NCBI GenBank assembly: GCA_031271275.1
Contig: JAISWA010000014.1
Span: 1-32,886, forward strand
DNA from: Clostridiales bacterium
Lineage (GTDB): Bacteria > Bacillota > Clostridia > Lachnospirales > WQUN01
DNA length: 32,886 nucleotides
Reading direction: 5' to 3'
The notes beneath the pieces were generated by a model. That model was not told the DNA's origin. It ran no database searches and saw nothing but the letters and a program-made list of their open reading frames with translations. Positions 1 through 9,232 of this stretch are shown one piece after another (position 1 is the first letter of the stretch; each line of letters begins with the position of its first letter). A program made the position numbers and the translations under genes.

Positions 1-1215
1 AAAATCCTCACCGCGCTCACCGCCCTTGATTATTTGAACCCGGACGATGTCGTCACCGTAGGGAAGGAAATTTACGGGCTGCCCTCCGACTACAATACCG
101 CCATACACGCCGAGGGCGAGACCATTACCGTCCGCAACCTGATTCGCGCGCTGATGATCCGTTCCGGCAACGAGACGGGCTGTATTCTCGCGCTTAACAC
201 CATCCGCGTGAAAGAGGAGCGGCAGAACATCCCTTACGCCGACGCGGAGCGGCTTTTTTGCGTTTTGATGAACGAAAAGGCCCGCGACCTCGGCGCGCTT
301 GACACTAATTTTACCAACCCCTACGGGCTGCAAAGCGAGGACCATTACACCACCGCTTACGATATGGCGCTAATCAGCCGCGCGTACATGGCGAGTCAAA
401 CGCTGCGGCAAATCGCGGGGGAACGCGCGTATACCGGCGACAGTTTGGAAGGACGTTCTATTGAAAGCGCGGAGGTACGGCAATATAATTGGGAAAGCCA
501 CAATTTTATGCTGCTTCCGGGGGAGTTTTATTATCCCTACGCCAACGGAATAAAAACCGGCTTTACGGACGAAGCCGGCGACTGCGTTACCGTTTCCGCG
601 AAAAAAGGCGATATCGAGCTGATTGCGGTGATATTCAACTCCCCGGAGCCGGGGCGCTGGCAGGACGCGCGGCTGCTGCTCGACTACGGTTTCGAGACCT
701 ACGGGTTTGAAACCATCCATACCAAAGACGAAATACTCGGTAGCTTCACCGTCTCTAACCCCCGCCTCGGCGCGGAAAGCGAAATCGATATTCTGGCTGA
801 CGACGGAGCGGTGCGGTTTATGCGGAAGGGCGACTCGCAGCGGCTTGAGCGCGTGATTACTTTCGACGAGGCTTATTTAACGGGAGAGGACGGCGCGCTC
901 GCCCCGCCCATAGAAGCGGGCGCGACGGTTGGAGCCGTTTCTTATGCCTTAGACGGCGCTACGGTTTACGAGAGCACGGTACGCGCCGCGTCAGGGGCGT
1001 TGGTACGCGACTTTGAAAGCGACGTGGATTATTATATCGAACAGGTTAAAACCAATATCTTTACCATAAAGGCGCTGCCGTATTGGTTTGGGGCGGCGGG
1101 TTTCCTTGTGGGGCTGATCGGAATCATCGTCGCGGCAGTCAGCCGGCGTAAAAGCCGGAGAGACAGTTGGCGCGGCGGCGGGCGCTCGTTTAGCCATTAC
1201 GGCAGGTATAAATAA
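1..1215 (+). CDS. D-alanyl-D-alanine carboxypeptidase (DacF/PBP5-like, peptidase S11), 5' end truncated by window edge
   Basis: Frame 1 is open from base 1 (KILTALTALDYLNPDDV..., the K probably that of the SxxK motif), so the listed TTG start at 34 is artificial. SGN motif (MIRSGNETG), KTG motif (NGIKTGFTDEAGDC), C-terminal TM helix and basic tail. Confidence 0.93.
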   Translation, partial: KILTALTALDYLNPDDVVTVGKEIYGLPSDYNTAIHAEGETITVRNLIRALMIRSGNETGCILALNTIRVKEERQNIPYADAERLFCVLMNEKARDLGALDTNFTNPYGLQSEDHYTTAYDMALISRAYMASQTLRQIAGERAYTGDSLEGRSIESAEVRQYNWESHNFMLLPGEFYYPYANGIKTGFTDEAGDCVTVSAKKGDIELIAVIFNSPEPGRWQDARLLLDYGFETYGFETIHTKDEILGSFTVSNPRLGAESEIDILADDGAVRFMRKGDSQRLERVITFDEAYLTGEDGALAPPIEAGATVGAVSYALDGATVYESTVRAASGALVRDFESDVDYYIEQVKTNIFTIKALPYWFGAAGFLVGLIGIIVAAVSRRKSRRDSWRGGGRSFSHYGRYK

Positions 1216-1259
1216 AAAATGCAGGAAAAGCCATTCTGATACGATAGGAGATTTACGAT

Positions 1260-1952
1260 ATGAACGGTGAGCGCATATTAATCATCGAAGACGAGGAACA
1301 AATGGCAAGGTATCTTCAACTGGAACTCACATACGAGGGGTACTCCGTAGATACCGCCGGCGACGGGCGCGACGGGTATGAGATGTTTGAGCGGGGCGAG
1401 TATGATTTGGTGCTGCTCGATTTGATGCTTCCGGGGCTAAACGGGCTTGAGGTCTTGCGCAGAATACGCAAGTCGGAAAATACGCCGGTTGTCATTATCA
1501 CCTGTAAGGACGAGGTGATGGACAAGGTGGTCGGGCTTGACTCGGGCGCAGACGACTATATCGCCAAGCCCTTCGCCATTGAGGAACTGCTTGCGCGTAT
1601 TCGCGTCACGCTGAAAAAGAGCGGCCAAAAATCAGAAAAGACAGGGTTGGGCGTGATAACCTTCGCGCCGCTGACCATAGACACGCAGCAACGCATGGTC
1701 AAGTTTGAGGATACGCCTATTGAATTGACCAAGACGGAATACGACCTGTTGCTGCATTTGGTACAAAACAAAAATGTGGTGCTCACGCGCAAACAAATCG
1801 TAAGCGCGGTTTGGGGGTTCGACTACGAAGGGCACACGAATATTGTGGACGTGTATATCCGGTATTTACGCACGAAAATAGACGAGCGCTTTGACACTAA
1901 AATTATCCGAACCATACGGGGAGTGGGTTATTACGCCAAGGAACAGGAGTAA
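1260..1952 (+). CDS. OmpR/PhoB-family DNA-binding response regulator
   Basis: N-terminal receiver (ILIIEDEEQMARYL, LVLLDLMLPGLNGLEVLR, K in IAKPF) and winged-helix C-terminus (LTKTEYDLLLHLVQNKNVVLTRKQIVSAVWG...VDVYIRYLRTKID...IRGVGYYAKE). Confidence 0.96.
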   Translation: MNGERILIIEDEEQMARYLQLELTYEGYSVDTAGDGRDGYEMFERGEYDLVLLDLMLPGLNGLEVLRRIRKSENTPVVIITCKDEVMDKVVGLDSGADDYIAKPFAIEELLARIRVTLKKSGQKSEKTGLGVITFAPLTIDTQQRMVKFEDTPIELTKTEYDLLLHLVQNKNVVLTRKQIVSAVWGFDYEGHTNIVDVYIRYLRTKIDERFDTKIIRTIRGVGYYAKEQE

Positions 1953-2838
1953 GCGTTACCGCCCCCTTTCTTCGGGCAACACAAGCCGCAGAAGGCTGCG
2001 GAAATCCATACTTCATATCAGCGACATGGCAGAACGCATTTATATCGAGAACCTGCACCAACGCATAGACGACCCTTCCGGCGACGCGGCGGTGCGGCAG
2101 TTGGTATACACCATCAACACCATGATAGAGCGTCTGGAAAAGGAAGTCCGCAAGCAGGTTTTTTTTATATCCGACGCGTCTCACGAAATGCGGACGCCCA
2201 TCGCGGTAATCAAGGGTTATATCGATTTGTTGAACCGTTGGGGCAAGAACGACCCGAAAGTCATACAGGAAGCCATCAACGCGATCAAATTGGAAACCGA
2301 ACGGATGAGTTCGCTTATCACCATGCTGTTGTCTTTGGTGCGAAGCGGCGACGCGGCAAACGGAAGCAAACTTCAGATGACTTCGCTTAACGCGGCGGCG
2401 AGGACGGTGTTGCGGGAATTAGAGGTGCTTAACAATGACGGGTTGGCCGCGCTTAGCGAGGAATCGGACGAGTACGTTCTCGGCAACAGCGAAATGATTA
2501 TGCAAATGATACACATATTTATAGACAACGGCTTGAAATACGCCAAAGCAAACAGCGAGCCGATGCAGATCATCATTTCCGGAGACGAGAACGGAAGTTA
2601 TCTAACCGTGAAGGACTCCGGAATCGGCATCCACGAAGACGATTTGCCGTATATTTTTGAGCGTTTTTACAGGGCGGACAAATCCCGCTCGGGGCATATG
2701 CCCGGTTTTGGGCTCGGGCTTGCCATAGCGGACGCCATATCCCGCGTACACGACGCCACCATAGCGGTGCACAGCGAATTGGGCATAGGAACCGAGTTTA
2801 CCGTCCGGTTCCCGAAACCCCTGCGGACGGAAGAATAA
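1891..2838 (+). CDS. Sensor histidine kinase, short form: HAMP-like remnant + HisKA + HATPase, no transmembrane sensor region (start uncertain; ATG at 2026 is an alternative)
   Basis: H-box SDASHEMRTPIAVIKGY, N-box FIDNGLKYAK, G-boxes DSGIGIHEDDLPYIFERFYRADKS and GFGLGLAIAD. HAMP-like MAERIYIENLHQRIDDPSGDAAVRQLVYTINTMIERLEKEV. No hydrophobic segment upstream of it. The TTG at 1891 lies inside the response regulator. Confidence 0.85.
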   Translation: MTLKLSEPYGEWVITPRNRSKRYRPLSSGNTSRRRLRKSILHISDMAERIYIENLHQRIDDPSGDAAVRQLVYTINTMIERLEKEVRKQVFFISDASHEMRTPIAVIKGYIDLLNRWGKNDPKVIQEAINAIKLETERMSSLITMLLSLVRSGDAANGSKLQMTSLNAAARTVLRELEVLNNDGLAALSEESDEYVLGNSEMIMQMIHIFIDNGLKYAKANSEPMQIIISGDENGSYLTVKDSGIGIHEDDLPYIFERFYRADKSRSGHMPGFGLGLAIADAISRVHDATIAVHSELGIGTEFTVRFPKPLRTEE

Positions 2839-2845
2839 GTTACTA

Positions 2846-3373
2846 TTACGGTTTGTGATATATTAATACGTTGTCGCCGTCTGCCTCCGGGTGCTCGCGT
2901 TCAAATAACAAGCCGTTGTTAAGGATTACGCGCTTTGAAGCCCTGTTGCTTTTTTTACAGCTTACCACCGGTTCGATGATTCCGAGCTGCTCCGCTTTGA
3001 TAAGCGCGAGCCTTAAAATTTCCGTCCCGTACCCGCCGCGCCGCTCGGAAGGGCGGACGGAATACCCGATGTGGCCGTTGTGGTATACTTCCTCGCGCAG
3101 GTAACGGCGTATATTGGCGACGCCGACGATAACGCCGTCTGAAAGCCTGACCGCGAAATACGTCGTGGCGGGCAAAAGGTCGGCGTTAAGGCCAAGGTCA
3201 ATTTCCCGCGCGTTTTTCAGCCACTCGTTGAAGTCGTCATAGCGGTGCAGGTCGCAGGAGCCTTGGATATTTTTTTCCCCGCTTTGCAAAAATTCCTCAC
3301 GGAAAGCCATAACGTAGTTTTTCATTTCAAGCGAAGGCGTTTTAAGTTTTATTTTTTCCGGTTTTGATTTCAT
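2846..3373 (-). CDS. GNAT-family N-acetyltransferase
   Basis: GNAT core GHIGYSVRPSERRGGYGTEILRLALIKAEQLGI...VSCKKSNRASKRVILNNGLLFE. Confidence 0.88.
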   Translation of the reverse strand: MKSKPEKIKLKTPSLEMKNYVMAFREEFLQSGEKNIQGSCDLHRYDDFNEWLKNAREIDLGLNADLLPATTYFAVRLSDGVIVGVANIRRYLREEVYHNGHIGYSVRPSERRGGYGTEILRLALIKAEQLGIIEPVVSCKKSNRASKRVILNNGLLFEREHPEADGDNVLIYHKP

Positions 3374-3447
3374 CCTTAACCTCCTGTGTTATACTGCCTG
3401 TATTTTACACATCTCCCGCGAGTTGCACAATTGGAAGGGGCAAATAA

Positions 3448-4344
3448 ATGATACGAAGCATGACCGGCTACGGCCGGGGCGAATGCCTTTCGCACGACCG
3501 GCGCTTTAAGGTGGAGGTCAAATCGGTAAACCACCGGTACGGCGATATTTCCATTAAGCTGCCGCGTTTTTTGAACCCTTTTGAAGACGCGGTGCGCAAA
3601 CGCCTCGCGAAAGACATACAGCGCGGGAAGGCGGACGTGTTCATCCACTTTGAAACCTTTACCGAGCGGGACATCCGCGTGACGGTAAACGCCGCTTTCG
3701 CCGACGCGTATGAGCACGCCCTGCGGGACCTTTCTTCGCGCTATATTCTGCCGGACGGCGTTACCCTTTCCATGCTTGCCGCCCATCCCGATATTATCAA
3801 CGTAGAAAAAGATTCGATGGACGACGCCACCCGTATCGAATTATGGGACACGCTTTCCACCGCGTTGGAACAGGCGCTTTTGCGCTTTAACGCCATGCGC
3901 GAGGCGGAAGGCGGGGCGCTTAAGCGCGACCTGCTCGAAAAGCGGGAAAAGATACGCGCCTTACTTTCCAAAATAGCGGAACGCGCGCCCGCCGTCACGG
4001 AGGAATACGCCGCCCGCCTGCGGGAACGCGTGGCGGAAACGCTGGCGCAGGTCGGGCTTGCGCCGGACGAGGGCAGGTTGCTTACGGAAATCGCCGTATT
4101 CGCCGACCGCTCGTGCATCGATGAGGAAATCACGCGGCTTGGCAGCCATATCGGTCAGATGGGCGAGATTTTGGCGGCGGAAGGCGAGACGGTAGGGCGC
4201 AAATTGGATTTCCTCGTGCAGGAGCTTAACCGCGAGGCAAACACCATCGGTTCCAAGTCAAGCGACGCGGCGCTAACGAAGTTGGTCGTCGAGCTAAAGA
4301 GCGAAGTGGAAAAGATACGGGAGCAGGTGCAGAACATTGAATAG
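3448..4344 (+). CDS. yicC: YicC family protein (endoribonuclease YicC-like)
   Basis: N-terminus [23 protein letters not shown]-terminus [47 protein letters not shown]; genomic context with remA-gmk. Confidence 0.96.
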   Translation: MIRSMTGYGRGECLSHDRRFKVEVKSVNHRYGDISIKLPRFLNPFEDAVRKRLAKDIQRGKADVFIHFETFTERDIRVTVNAAFADAYEHALRDLSSRYILPDGVTLSMLAAHPDIINVEKDSMDDATRIELWDTLSTALEQALLRFNAMREAEGGALKRDLLEKREKIRALLSKIAERAPAVTEEYAARLRERVAETLAQVGLAPDEGRLLTEIAVFADRSCIDEEITRLGSHIGQMGEILAAEGETVGRKLDFLVQELNREANTIGSKSSDAALTKLVVELKSEVEKIREQVQNIE

Positions 4345-4594
4345 CTTTAAATTAATCAACATCGGCTTCGGCAACCGCGTCCCCGCGGGGCGGGTGGTGG
4401 CGTTGGTAAGCAACGAGTCGGCCCCGGTCAAACGCATGATACAGGAGGCGCGTGAGAAAGGCGTACTCATCGACGCGACCCACGGGCGAAAGACCCGCGC
4501 GGTGGTGGTGACGGACAGCGGTCATATCTTGCTTTCGTCCATACAGCCGGATACAATAGCCAACCGGGCGGACGACAGCGCCGACAATGTTTAA
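4337..4594 (+). CDS. remA: RemA/DUF370 family regulatory protein
   Basis: [76 protein letters not shown] is a near-canonical RemA sequence. TTG start overlaps the yicC stop. Confidence 0.93.
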   Translation: MNSFKLINIGFGNRVPAGRVVALVSNESAPVKRMIQEAREKGVLIDATHGRKTRAVVVTDSGHILLSSIQPDTIANRADDSADNV

Positions 4595-4615
4595 ACTTCC
4601 GGGAGCGCGCCGATA

Positions 4616-5215
4616 ATGCAGGGTATGTTGGTGATTATCTCCGGCCCGTCCGGTTCGGGGAAGGGCACGGTGGTAAAACGGCTCGACCCGTCCCATGGGT
4701 ACGCGCTTTCCGTTTCGGTCACGACGCGGGCGCCCCGGGCGGGCGAACGGGAAGGCGTGGATTATTTCTTCCGCACCGAAGACGAGTTCACGCGAATGCG
4801 GCAGCATAACGAGCTGCTTGAGCACGCGGTGTATGTGGGCAATTATTACGGCACGCCCCGCCAATATGTGGAGGAAATGATTGCTAAAGGCAAGGTCGTG
4901 GTGCTCGAGATAGAAGTGGTGGGCGCGCTGCAGGTGAAGGAAAAGTTCCCGGAGGCGGTGCTCGTTTTCCTGATGCCCCCGACAATTTCTGAGCTTGCCC
5001 GGCGCTTGCAATGCCGCAATACCGAAGACCGGCTGACCATCGAGGACCGCCTGAGACGCGCAAGGGAAGAAATCGCGCTGATACCCCGGTACCAGTACCT
5101 TGTGGTAAACGACGAAATATCCGAAGCGGTGGGGAGGATTAACGCCATTGTCGAGGCAGAACGGCTGAGACCCCAACGCTGCGCGGACGAGATAGAATTT
5201 TTTTCAGGAAACTAA
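4616..5215 (+). CDS. gmk: Guanylate kinase
   Basis: P-loop ISGPSGSGKGTVVKRL, SVTTRAPRAGEREGVDYFF, GNYYGTP, LEIEVVGALQVKEKFPEAVLVFLMPP. Confidence 0.97.
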   Translation: MQGMLVIISGPSGSGKGTVVKRLDPSHGYALSVSVTTRAPRAGEREGVDYFFRTEDEFTRMRQHNELLEHAVYVGNYYGTPRQYVEEMIAKGKVVVLEIEVVGALQVKEKFPEAVLVFLMPPTISELARRLQCRNTEDRLTIEDRLRRAREEIALIPRYQYLVVNDEISEAVGRINAIVEAERLRPQRCADEIEFFSGN

Positions 5216-5237
5216 TTTCAGGAAATGAGGTAAAAGA

Positions 5238-5708
5238 ATGCTGCGTCCTTCTTATTCGGAATTAATGGACACTATTAACGAAGGAAAGCTTGTGGACAGC
5301 AAGATCACTAGCCGTTATACCATCGTGCTCGCCGCCGCGAAACGCGCGAGGCAGATTATCGACGGTGCCAATCCGCTGACTTACGCGCCCACCGACCGGG
5401 CGGTTTCCATCGCGGTAAGGGAAATGAGCGAGGGAAAGTTGGTCATCAACGTAAAGGAAGACATGCTCGACGGGAATTATGAGCGGATGCTCAACGCCCA
5501 GAATAAATATAAAGGCATCACCGCCGTGTCGAAGGACGACCTTCGGGAAGATTTGAAAGACAAGTACGAGCCGGACCAATACTCCGCCGGGGGCGACGAG
5601 GACGGCGACGACGAGGACAGCCTGTACAAAGACCATTACGACGACGAAAAAGACCCGTATAAGAATATGTATGAAGCAGAGGACTATGGGGATTCCGACG
5701 AGGAATGA
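5238..5708 (+). CDS. rpoZ: DNA-directed RNA polymerase omega subunit with long acidic C-terminal extension
   Basis: MLRPSYSELMDTINEGKLVDSKITSRYTIVLAAAKRARQIIDGANPL...KPVSIAV-type omega core (here DRAVSIAVREMSEGKLVI), between gmk and priA; C-terminus rich in D/E/Y. Confidence 0.92.
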   Translation: MLRPSYSELMDTINEGKLVDSKITSRYTIVLAAAKRARQIIDGANPLTYAPTDRAVSIAVREMSEGKLVINVKEDMLDGNYERMLNAQNKYKGITAVSKDDLREDLKDKYEPDQYSAGGDEDGDDEDSLYKDHYDDEKDPYKNMYEAEDYGDSDEE

Positions 5709-7756
5709 TTTATGTTTCGGTATGCGTAGATTCCGCCAGCCCGGAAGTTGACCGGCTTTTTACGTATTACGTTCCGGATGAGATTGCGGAAGCCGTTGTA
5801 CCGGGTATGCGCGTGCAGGTTCCCTTCGGGCTCGGAAATAAAATGTATAAGGCTTATGTGACGGGTTTTGCGGAGCAGCCGGATATCCCTCCGGGGAAAA
5901 TAAAGCCCGTGGCGCGCGTTCTCGGAAGTTACCCGGTTTTTACCGAAGAAACGCTCGCCCTCGCTTTCTGGATGAAAGAAAAATATTACGCGACGCTTGC
6001 TCTTTGTATGCGTTGCGTTTTACCGTCCGGGCTTACCGGTGACGGCGTTCCGCCAAAGCCACGGCAGAAAAAAGCCGCGGGGAAAAAGGAAAGCGCTTTA
6101 AACGGCGGGCGGGCGGGTTGGCCCGAACCGACGGACGAGCAGCAAGCCGCTATAAACGCAATCCTTCCCAAACTGCGCGGACGCGTTTCGGAAAATTCCC
6201 CGGTTTTTTTGCTTCACGGGGTCACGGGAAGCGGAAAGACGGAAGTTTACTTACATATTATTGCCGAGACGTTAAAGCTTGGTAAACAGGCGATTGTGCT
6301 CGTGCCGGAAATCGCGCTTACCCCGCAGACGGTGGCGCTGTTTACGGAGCGGTTCGGGGAAGCGGTGGCGGTGACCCACAGCCGGTTAAGCGGCGGCGAG
6401 CGTTTCCGGTTATGGAAGCGGGCGCTTGACGGGGAAGTTTCCGTAATGATAGGCCCCCGCTCGGCGGTGTTTACCCCCTTTAAACAGCTTGGCGCGATTA
6501 TCATAGACGAGGAGCACGAGCACACTTATCAATCGGAAAACACGCCCAAGTACGACGCCCGGGAGGTCGCCCGGCGGCGGGCGGCGGTTTGCGGCGCGGT
6601 AACGGTGATGGGCTCCGCCACGCCGAGCCTGGAAAGTTATTACCGCGCGGCGGAGGAGCGCCGGTATACGCTGCTCAAGCTTACCGAGCGGGTCAACCGG
6701 ATGTTCCCAAGCGTTGAGGTCACCGATATGCGGCGGGAACTGGCCGAAGGCAACGTATCTTTGTTTGGTCGCCCGTGTATGGCTGCCCTCGCCGAAACTT
6801 TCGCGGAAGGCAGACACGCCCTGCTGTTTTTGAACCGGCGCGGGCATTCGTCTTTTGTTTCCTGCCGTTGGTGCGGGCATGTGCTTAAATGCGTAAACTG
6901 CGACGTAAACTATACGTGGCACTCGGCGGGCGAAAAGCTGCTTTGCCATTACTGCGGGCGGGAGGTCGCGCTCCCTTCCGAGTGCCCCGCCTGCGGTTCG
7001 GAATATTTAAAGAACTTCGGGCTCGGCACCCAAAAGGTGGAGGAGGAAATGAGCCTGCACTTCCCCGGAATCAAATGCCTGCGAATGGATTTCGATTCCA
7101 CCAAAGGGAAGGACGGTCACGGGAAAATACTGGAATCTTTCCGACGGGGCGAAGCGCAGGTTTTAATCGGTACGCAGATGATTGCCAAGGGGCTTGACTT
7201 CCCCAACGTGGTGCTTGTATGCGTCCTCGCGGCGGATATGTCGCTGTTTAGCGGGGACTTCCGCGCGGGGGAATATACCTTCCAATTGCTTACGCAGGTT
7301 TCCGGCCGCGCGGGCCGCGCCGGTTACAGCGGGCGCGTTTTTTTGCAGACGTACAACCCGGAGCATTACGCCATTGAGTTGGCGCGAAAGTCCAACTACG
7401 AAGCTTTTTATAAGCGGGAAATCGCGCTGCGGAAATCCATGCGGTATCCGCCGTTTACGCATATCTTCGAGGTGCTGTTCACCGGGCCGGACGAAAGGGC
7501 CGTTATCACGGCGCTGCACAAATTGCGCGCGGTGATGGGGTACTGCAACAAAAAAGGGTTTTTTGAAACGCTCGGGCCTGCCCCGGCATTTGTTTCCAAG
7601 ATAAAAAGCCAGTACCGGTGGAAGATTTTGGTGAAAGGCGCGGACGGGGAACTTTTAAAAAAATTTGTATTATACTGCATCAGGAAATTAAAGGACAACG
7701 ACCCGTTGGCGGGGGTGTCGGCAAACCTGACGCTCGACCCGACGGGGTTGGAGTAG
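5705..7756 (+). CDS. priA: Primosomal protein N' (replication restart helicase PriA)
   Basis: Walker A LLHGVTGSGKTEVYL, DEEH box IIIDEEHEHTYQ, GSATPSLESY, zinc-binding cysteines CRWCGHVLKCVNCDVNY...CHYCG...CPACGS, QVSGRAGRAGYSG. Confidence 0.97.
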   Translation: MIYVSVCVDSASPEVDRLFTYYVPDEIAEAVVPGMRVQVPFGLGNKMYKAYVTGFAEQPDIPPGKIKPVARVLGSYPVFTEETLALAFWMKEKYYATLALCMRCVLPSGLTGDGVPPKPRQKKAAGKKESALNGGRAGWPEPTDEQQAAINAILPKLRGRVSENSPVFLLHGVTGSGKTEVYLHIIAETLKLGKQAIVLVPEIALTPQTVALFTERFGEAVAVTHSRLSGGERFRLWKRALDGEVSVMIGPRSAVFTPFKQLGAIIIDEEHEHTYQSENTPKYDAREVARRRAAVCGAVTVMGSATPSLESYYRAAEERRYTLLKLTERVNRMFPSVEVTDMRRELAEGNVSLFGRPCMAALAETFAEGRHALLFLNRRGHSSFVSCRWCGHVLKCVNCDVNYTWHSAGEKLLCHYCGREVALPSECPACGSEYLKNFGLGTQKVEEEMSLHFPGIKCLRMDFDSTKGKDGHGKILESFRRGEAQVLIGTQMIAKGLDFPNVVLVCVLAADMSLFSGDFRAGEYTFQLLTQVSGRAGRAGYSGRVFLQTYNPEHYAIELARKSNYEAFYKREIALRKSMRYPPFTHIFEVLFTGPDERAVITALHKLRAVMGYCNKKGFFETLGPAPAFVSKIKSQYRWKILVKGADGELLKKFVLYCIRKLKDNDPLAGVSANLTLDPTGLE

Positions 7757-7779
7757 CAATCGGTGATTGAGGGGTTTAC

Positions 7780-8253
7780 ATGGCTTTACGACAAATCAGG
7801 GTTTTTGGAGACGACATTCTTCGCAAAAAGGCGAAGCCGGTCGGTAATATTAACGCGGGTACTTACGCGCTGCTTGACGATATGTTGGAGACGCTTCGCA
7901 GCAAGAACGGCGTCGGGCTTGCCGCGCCGCAGGTGGGAGTGCTCAGGCGTATCGCGATAGTGGAGCATGAGGATAAGTTATACGAAATGATCAACCCGAC
8001 GATTATAAAAAGCGAAGGCAAGCAGCGGCACAGCGAGGCGTGCCTCTCCGTGCCGGGCAAGCAGGGGGACATCGACAGGCCCTACTATGTCAAGGTAGAA
8101 GCCTATGACCGCAACGGCAATGTCTTTACGGTGGAAGGCAAAGATTTCCTATCTTCCGTGCTGTGTCACGAGCTTGACCATTTAGACGGGGTGCTGTACA
8201 CCGACCGGGCTTCCAACGTGCGGGAAGATACCGGAAACGAAAGAAAAGAGTGA
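7780..8253 (+). CDS. def: Peptide deformylase
   Basis: Motif 1 GVGLAAPQVG, motif 2 EACLSVPG, motif 3 CHELDHLDG; context priA-def-fmt. Confidence 0.95.
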   Translation: MALRQIRVFGDDILRKKAKPVGNINAGTYALLDDMLETLRSKNGVGLAAPQVGVLRRIAIVEHEDKLYEMINPTIIKSEGKQRHSEACLSVPGKQGDIDRPYYVKVEAYDRNGNVFTVEGKDFLSSVLCHELDHLDGVLYTDRASNVREDTGNERKE

Positions 8254-8255
8254 CG

Positions 8256-9188
8256 ATGAAACTGATTTTTTTCGGTACTCCGGATTTCGCGGCGGTCATT
8301 TTAAAGGCGCTGCTTCCGGCGCATCAGGTGCTCGCGGTGGTGACCCAACCCGACCGACCCAAAGGACGCGGCCACGCGGTGCAATTTTCGCCGGTAAAGG
8401 TATTGGCGGCGGATAATAACCTGCCCGTACATCAGCCGGAAACACTCCGCGGCGTTTCGATACGGGAAATTTTAGCGGAATACGGCGCGGACGCGTTTAT
8501 TGCGGCGGCATACGGGCTGCTGCTTCCGCCAAAGATTCTCGCGCTGCCGAAGCACGGCTGCCTGTGCGTGCACGCCTCGCTGCTTCCCAAATACCGGGGC
8601 GCGGCGCCTATGCAGTACGCTATTTTAAACGGCGACACGGTTACGGGCGTTACGATTATGCAGATGGACAAGGGCATGGATACCGGGGATATGGTTTTGC
8701 AGCGCAGGCTTCCCATACTTCCGGGCGAGCGTTTGCCGGGTTTGCACGACCGTATGGCGGCGCTCGGGGCGGAGTGCATACTGGAAACGCTTTCGCAAAT
8801 CGAAAACGGCACGGCGGAACGCACGCCGCAGGACAACCGCCTCGCGACTTACGCGCCCATGATTTCCAAAGAGGACGGGCATATAGACTGGGGCAAAACT
8901 TCCGCGCAGGTCATGAATGTGATTCGCGCGACGGACCCGTGGCCCGGGGCGTACACCCTGTATCAGGGACAAGCCCTGAAGGTTTGGGAATGCGAGCCGC
9001 TAAGCGGCGGCAATAATACCGGCGAGCCGGGAACGGTTTTGCGGTCGGACGCGCGAAGCGGTCTGCTGATTAAAACCGGCGACGGGGTTATGAAAGTGTT
9101 GGAAGTGCAGGCCGTCGGAGGCAAACGCATGGCGGCGGCGGATTATTTGCGCGGGCATCCGGTGGAAGCCGGGGCGAAACTCGCGTAA
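8256..9188 (+). CDS. fmt: Methionyl-tRNA formyltransferase
   Basis: MKLIFFGTPDFAAVILKAL, VVTQPDRPKGRGHAVQFSPVK, HASLLPKYRGAAPMQYAILNGDTVTGVTIMQMDKGMDTGDM. ATG at 8256 fits better than the listed GTG at 8250, which overlaps the def stop. Confidence 0.96.
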   Translation: MKLIFFGTPDFAAVILKALLPAHQVLAVVTQPDRPKGRGHAVQFSPVKVLAADNNLPVHQPETLRGVSIREILAEYGADAFIAAAYGLLLPPKILALPKHGCLCVHASLLPKYRGAAPMQYAILNGDTVTGVTIMQMDKGMDTGDMVLQRRLPILPGERLPGLHDRMAALGAECILETLSQIENGTAERTPQDNRLATYAPMISKEDGHIDWGKTSAQVMNVIRATDPWPGAYTLYQGQALKVWECEPLSGGNNTGEPGTVLRSDARSGLLIKTGDGVMKVLEVQAVGGKRMAAADYLRGHPVEAGAKLA

Positions 9189-9232
9189 TCGCGTGGGATG
9201 AAATGACATTATATTAATAGGAGGCTTTTAAA

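Noticed and set aside
3374-3447. Possible promoter pair in the divergent GNAT/yicC intergenic region (e.g. TATAAC on the minus strand)
   Set aside because: No convincing -35 partner at proper spacing on either strand, so not reported as a feature.
4352-5176. 274-aa minus-strand ORF opposite remA/gmk
   Set aside because: Spans two well-established plus-strand genes; no domain signature.
8010-8190. Peptide deformylase motif variants EACLS (for EGCLS) and CHELDH (for QHExDH)
   Set aside because: Catalytic Cys, Glu and His residues retained; conservative variation not enough to suggest altered function.
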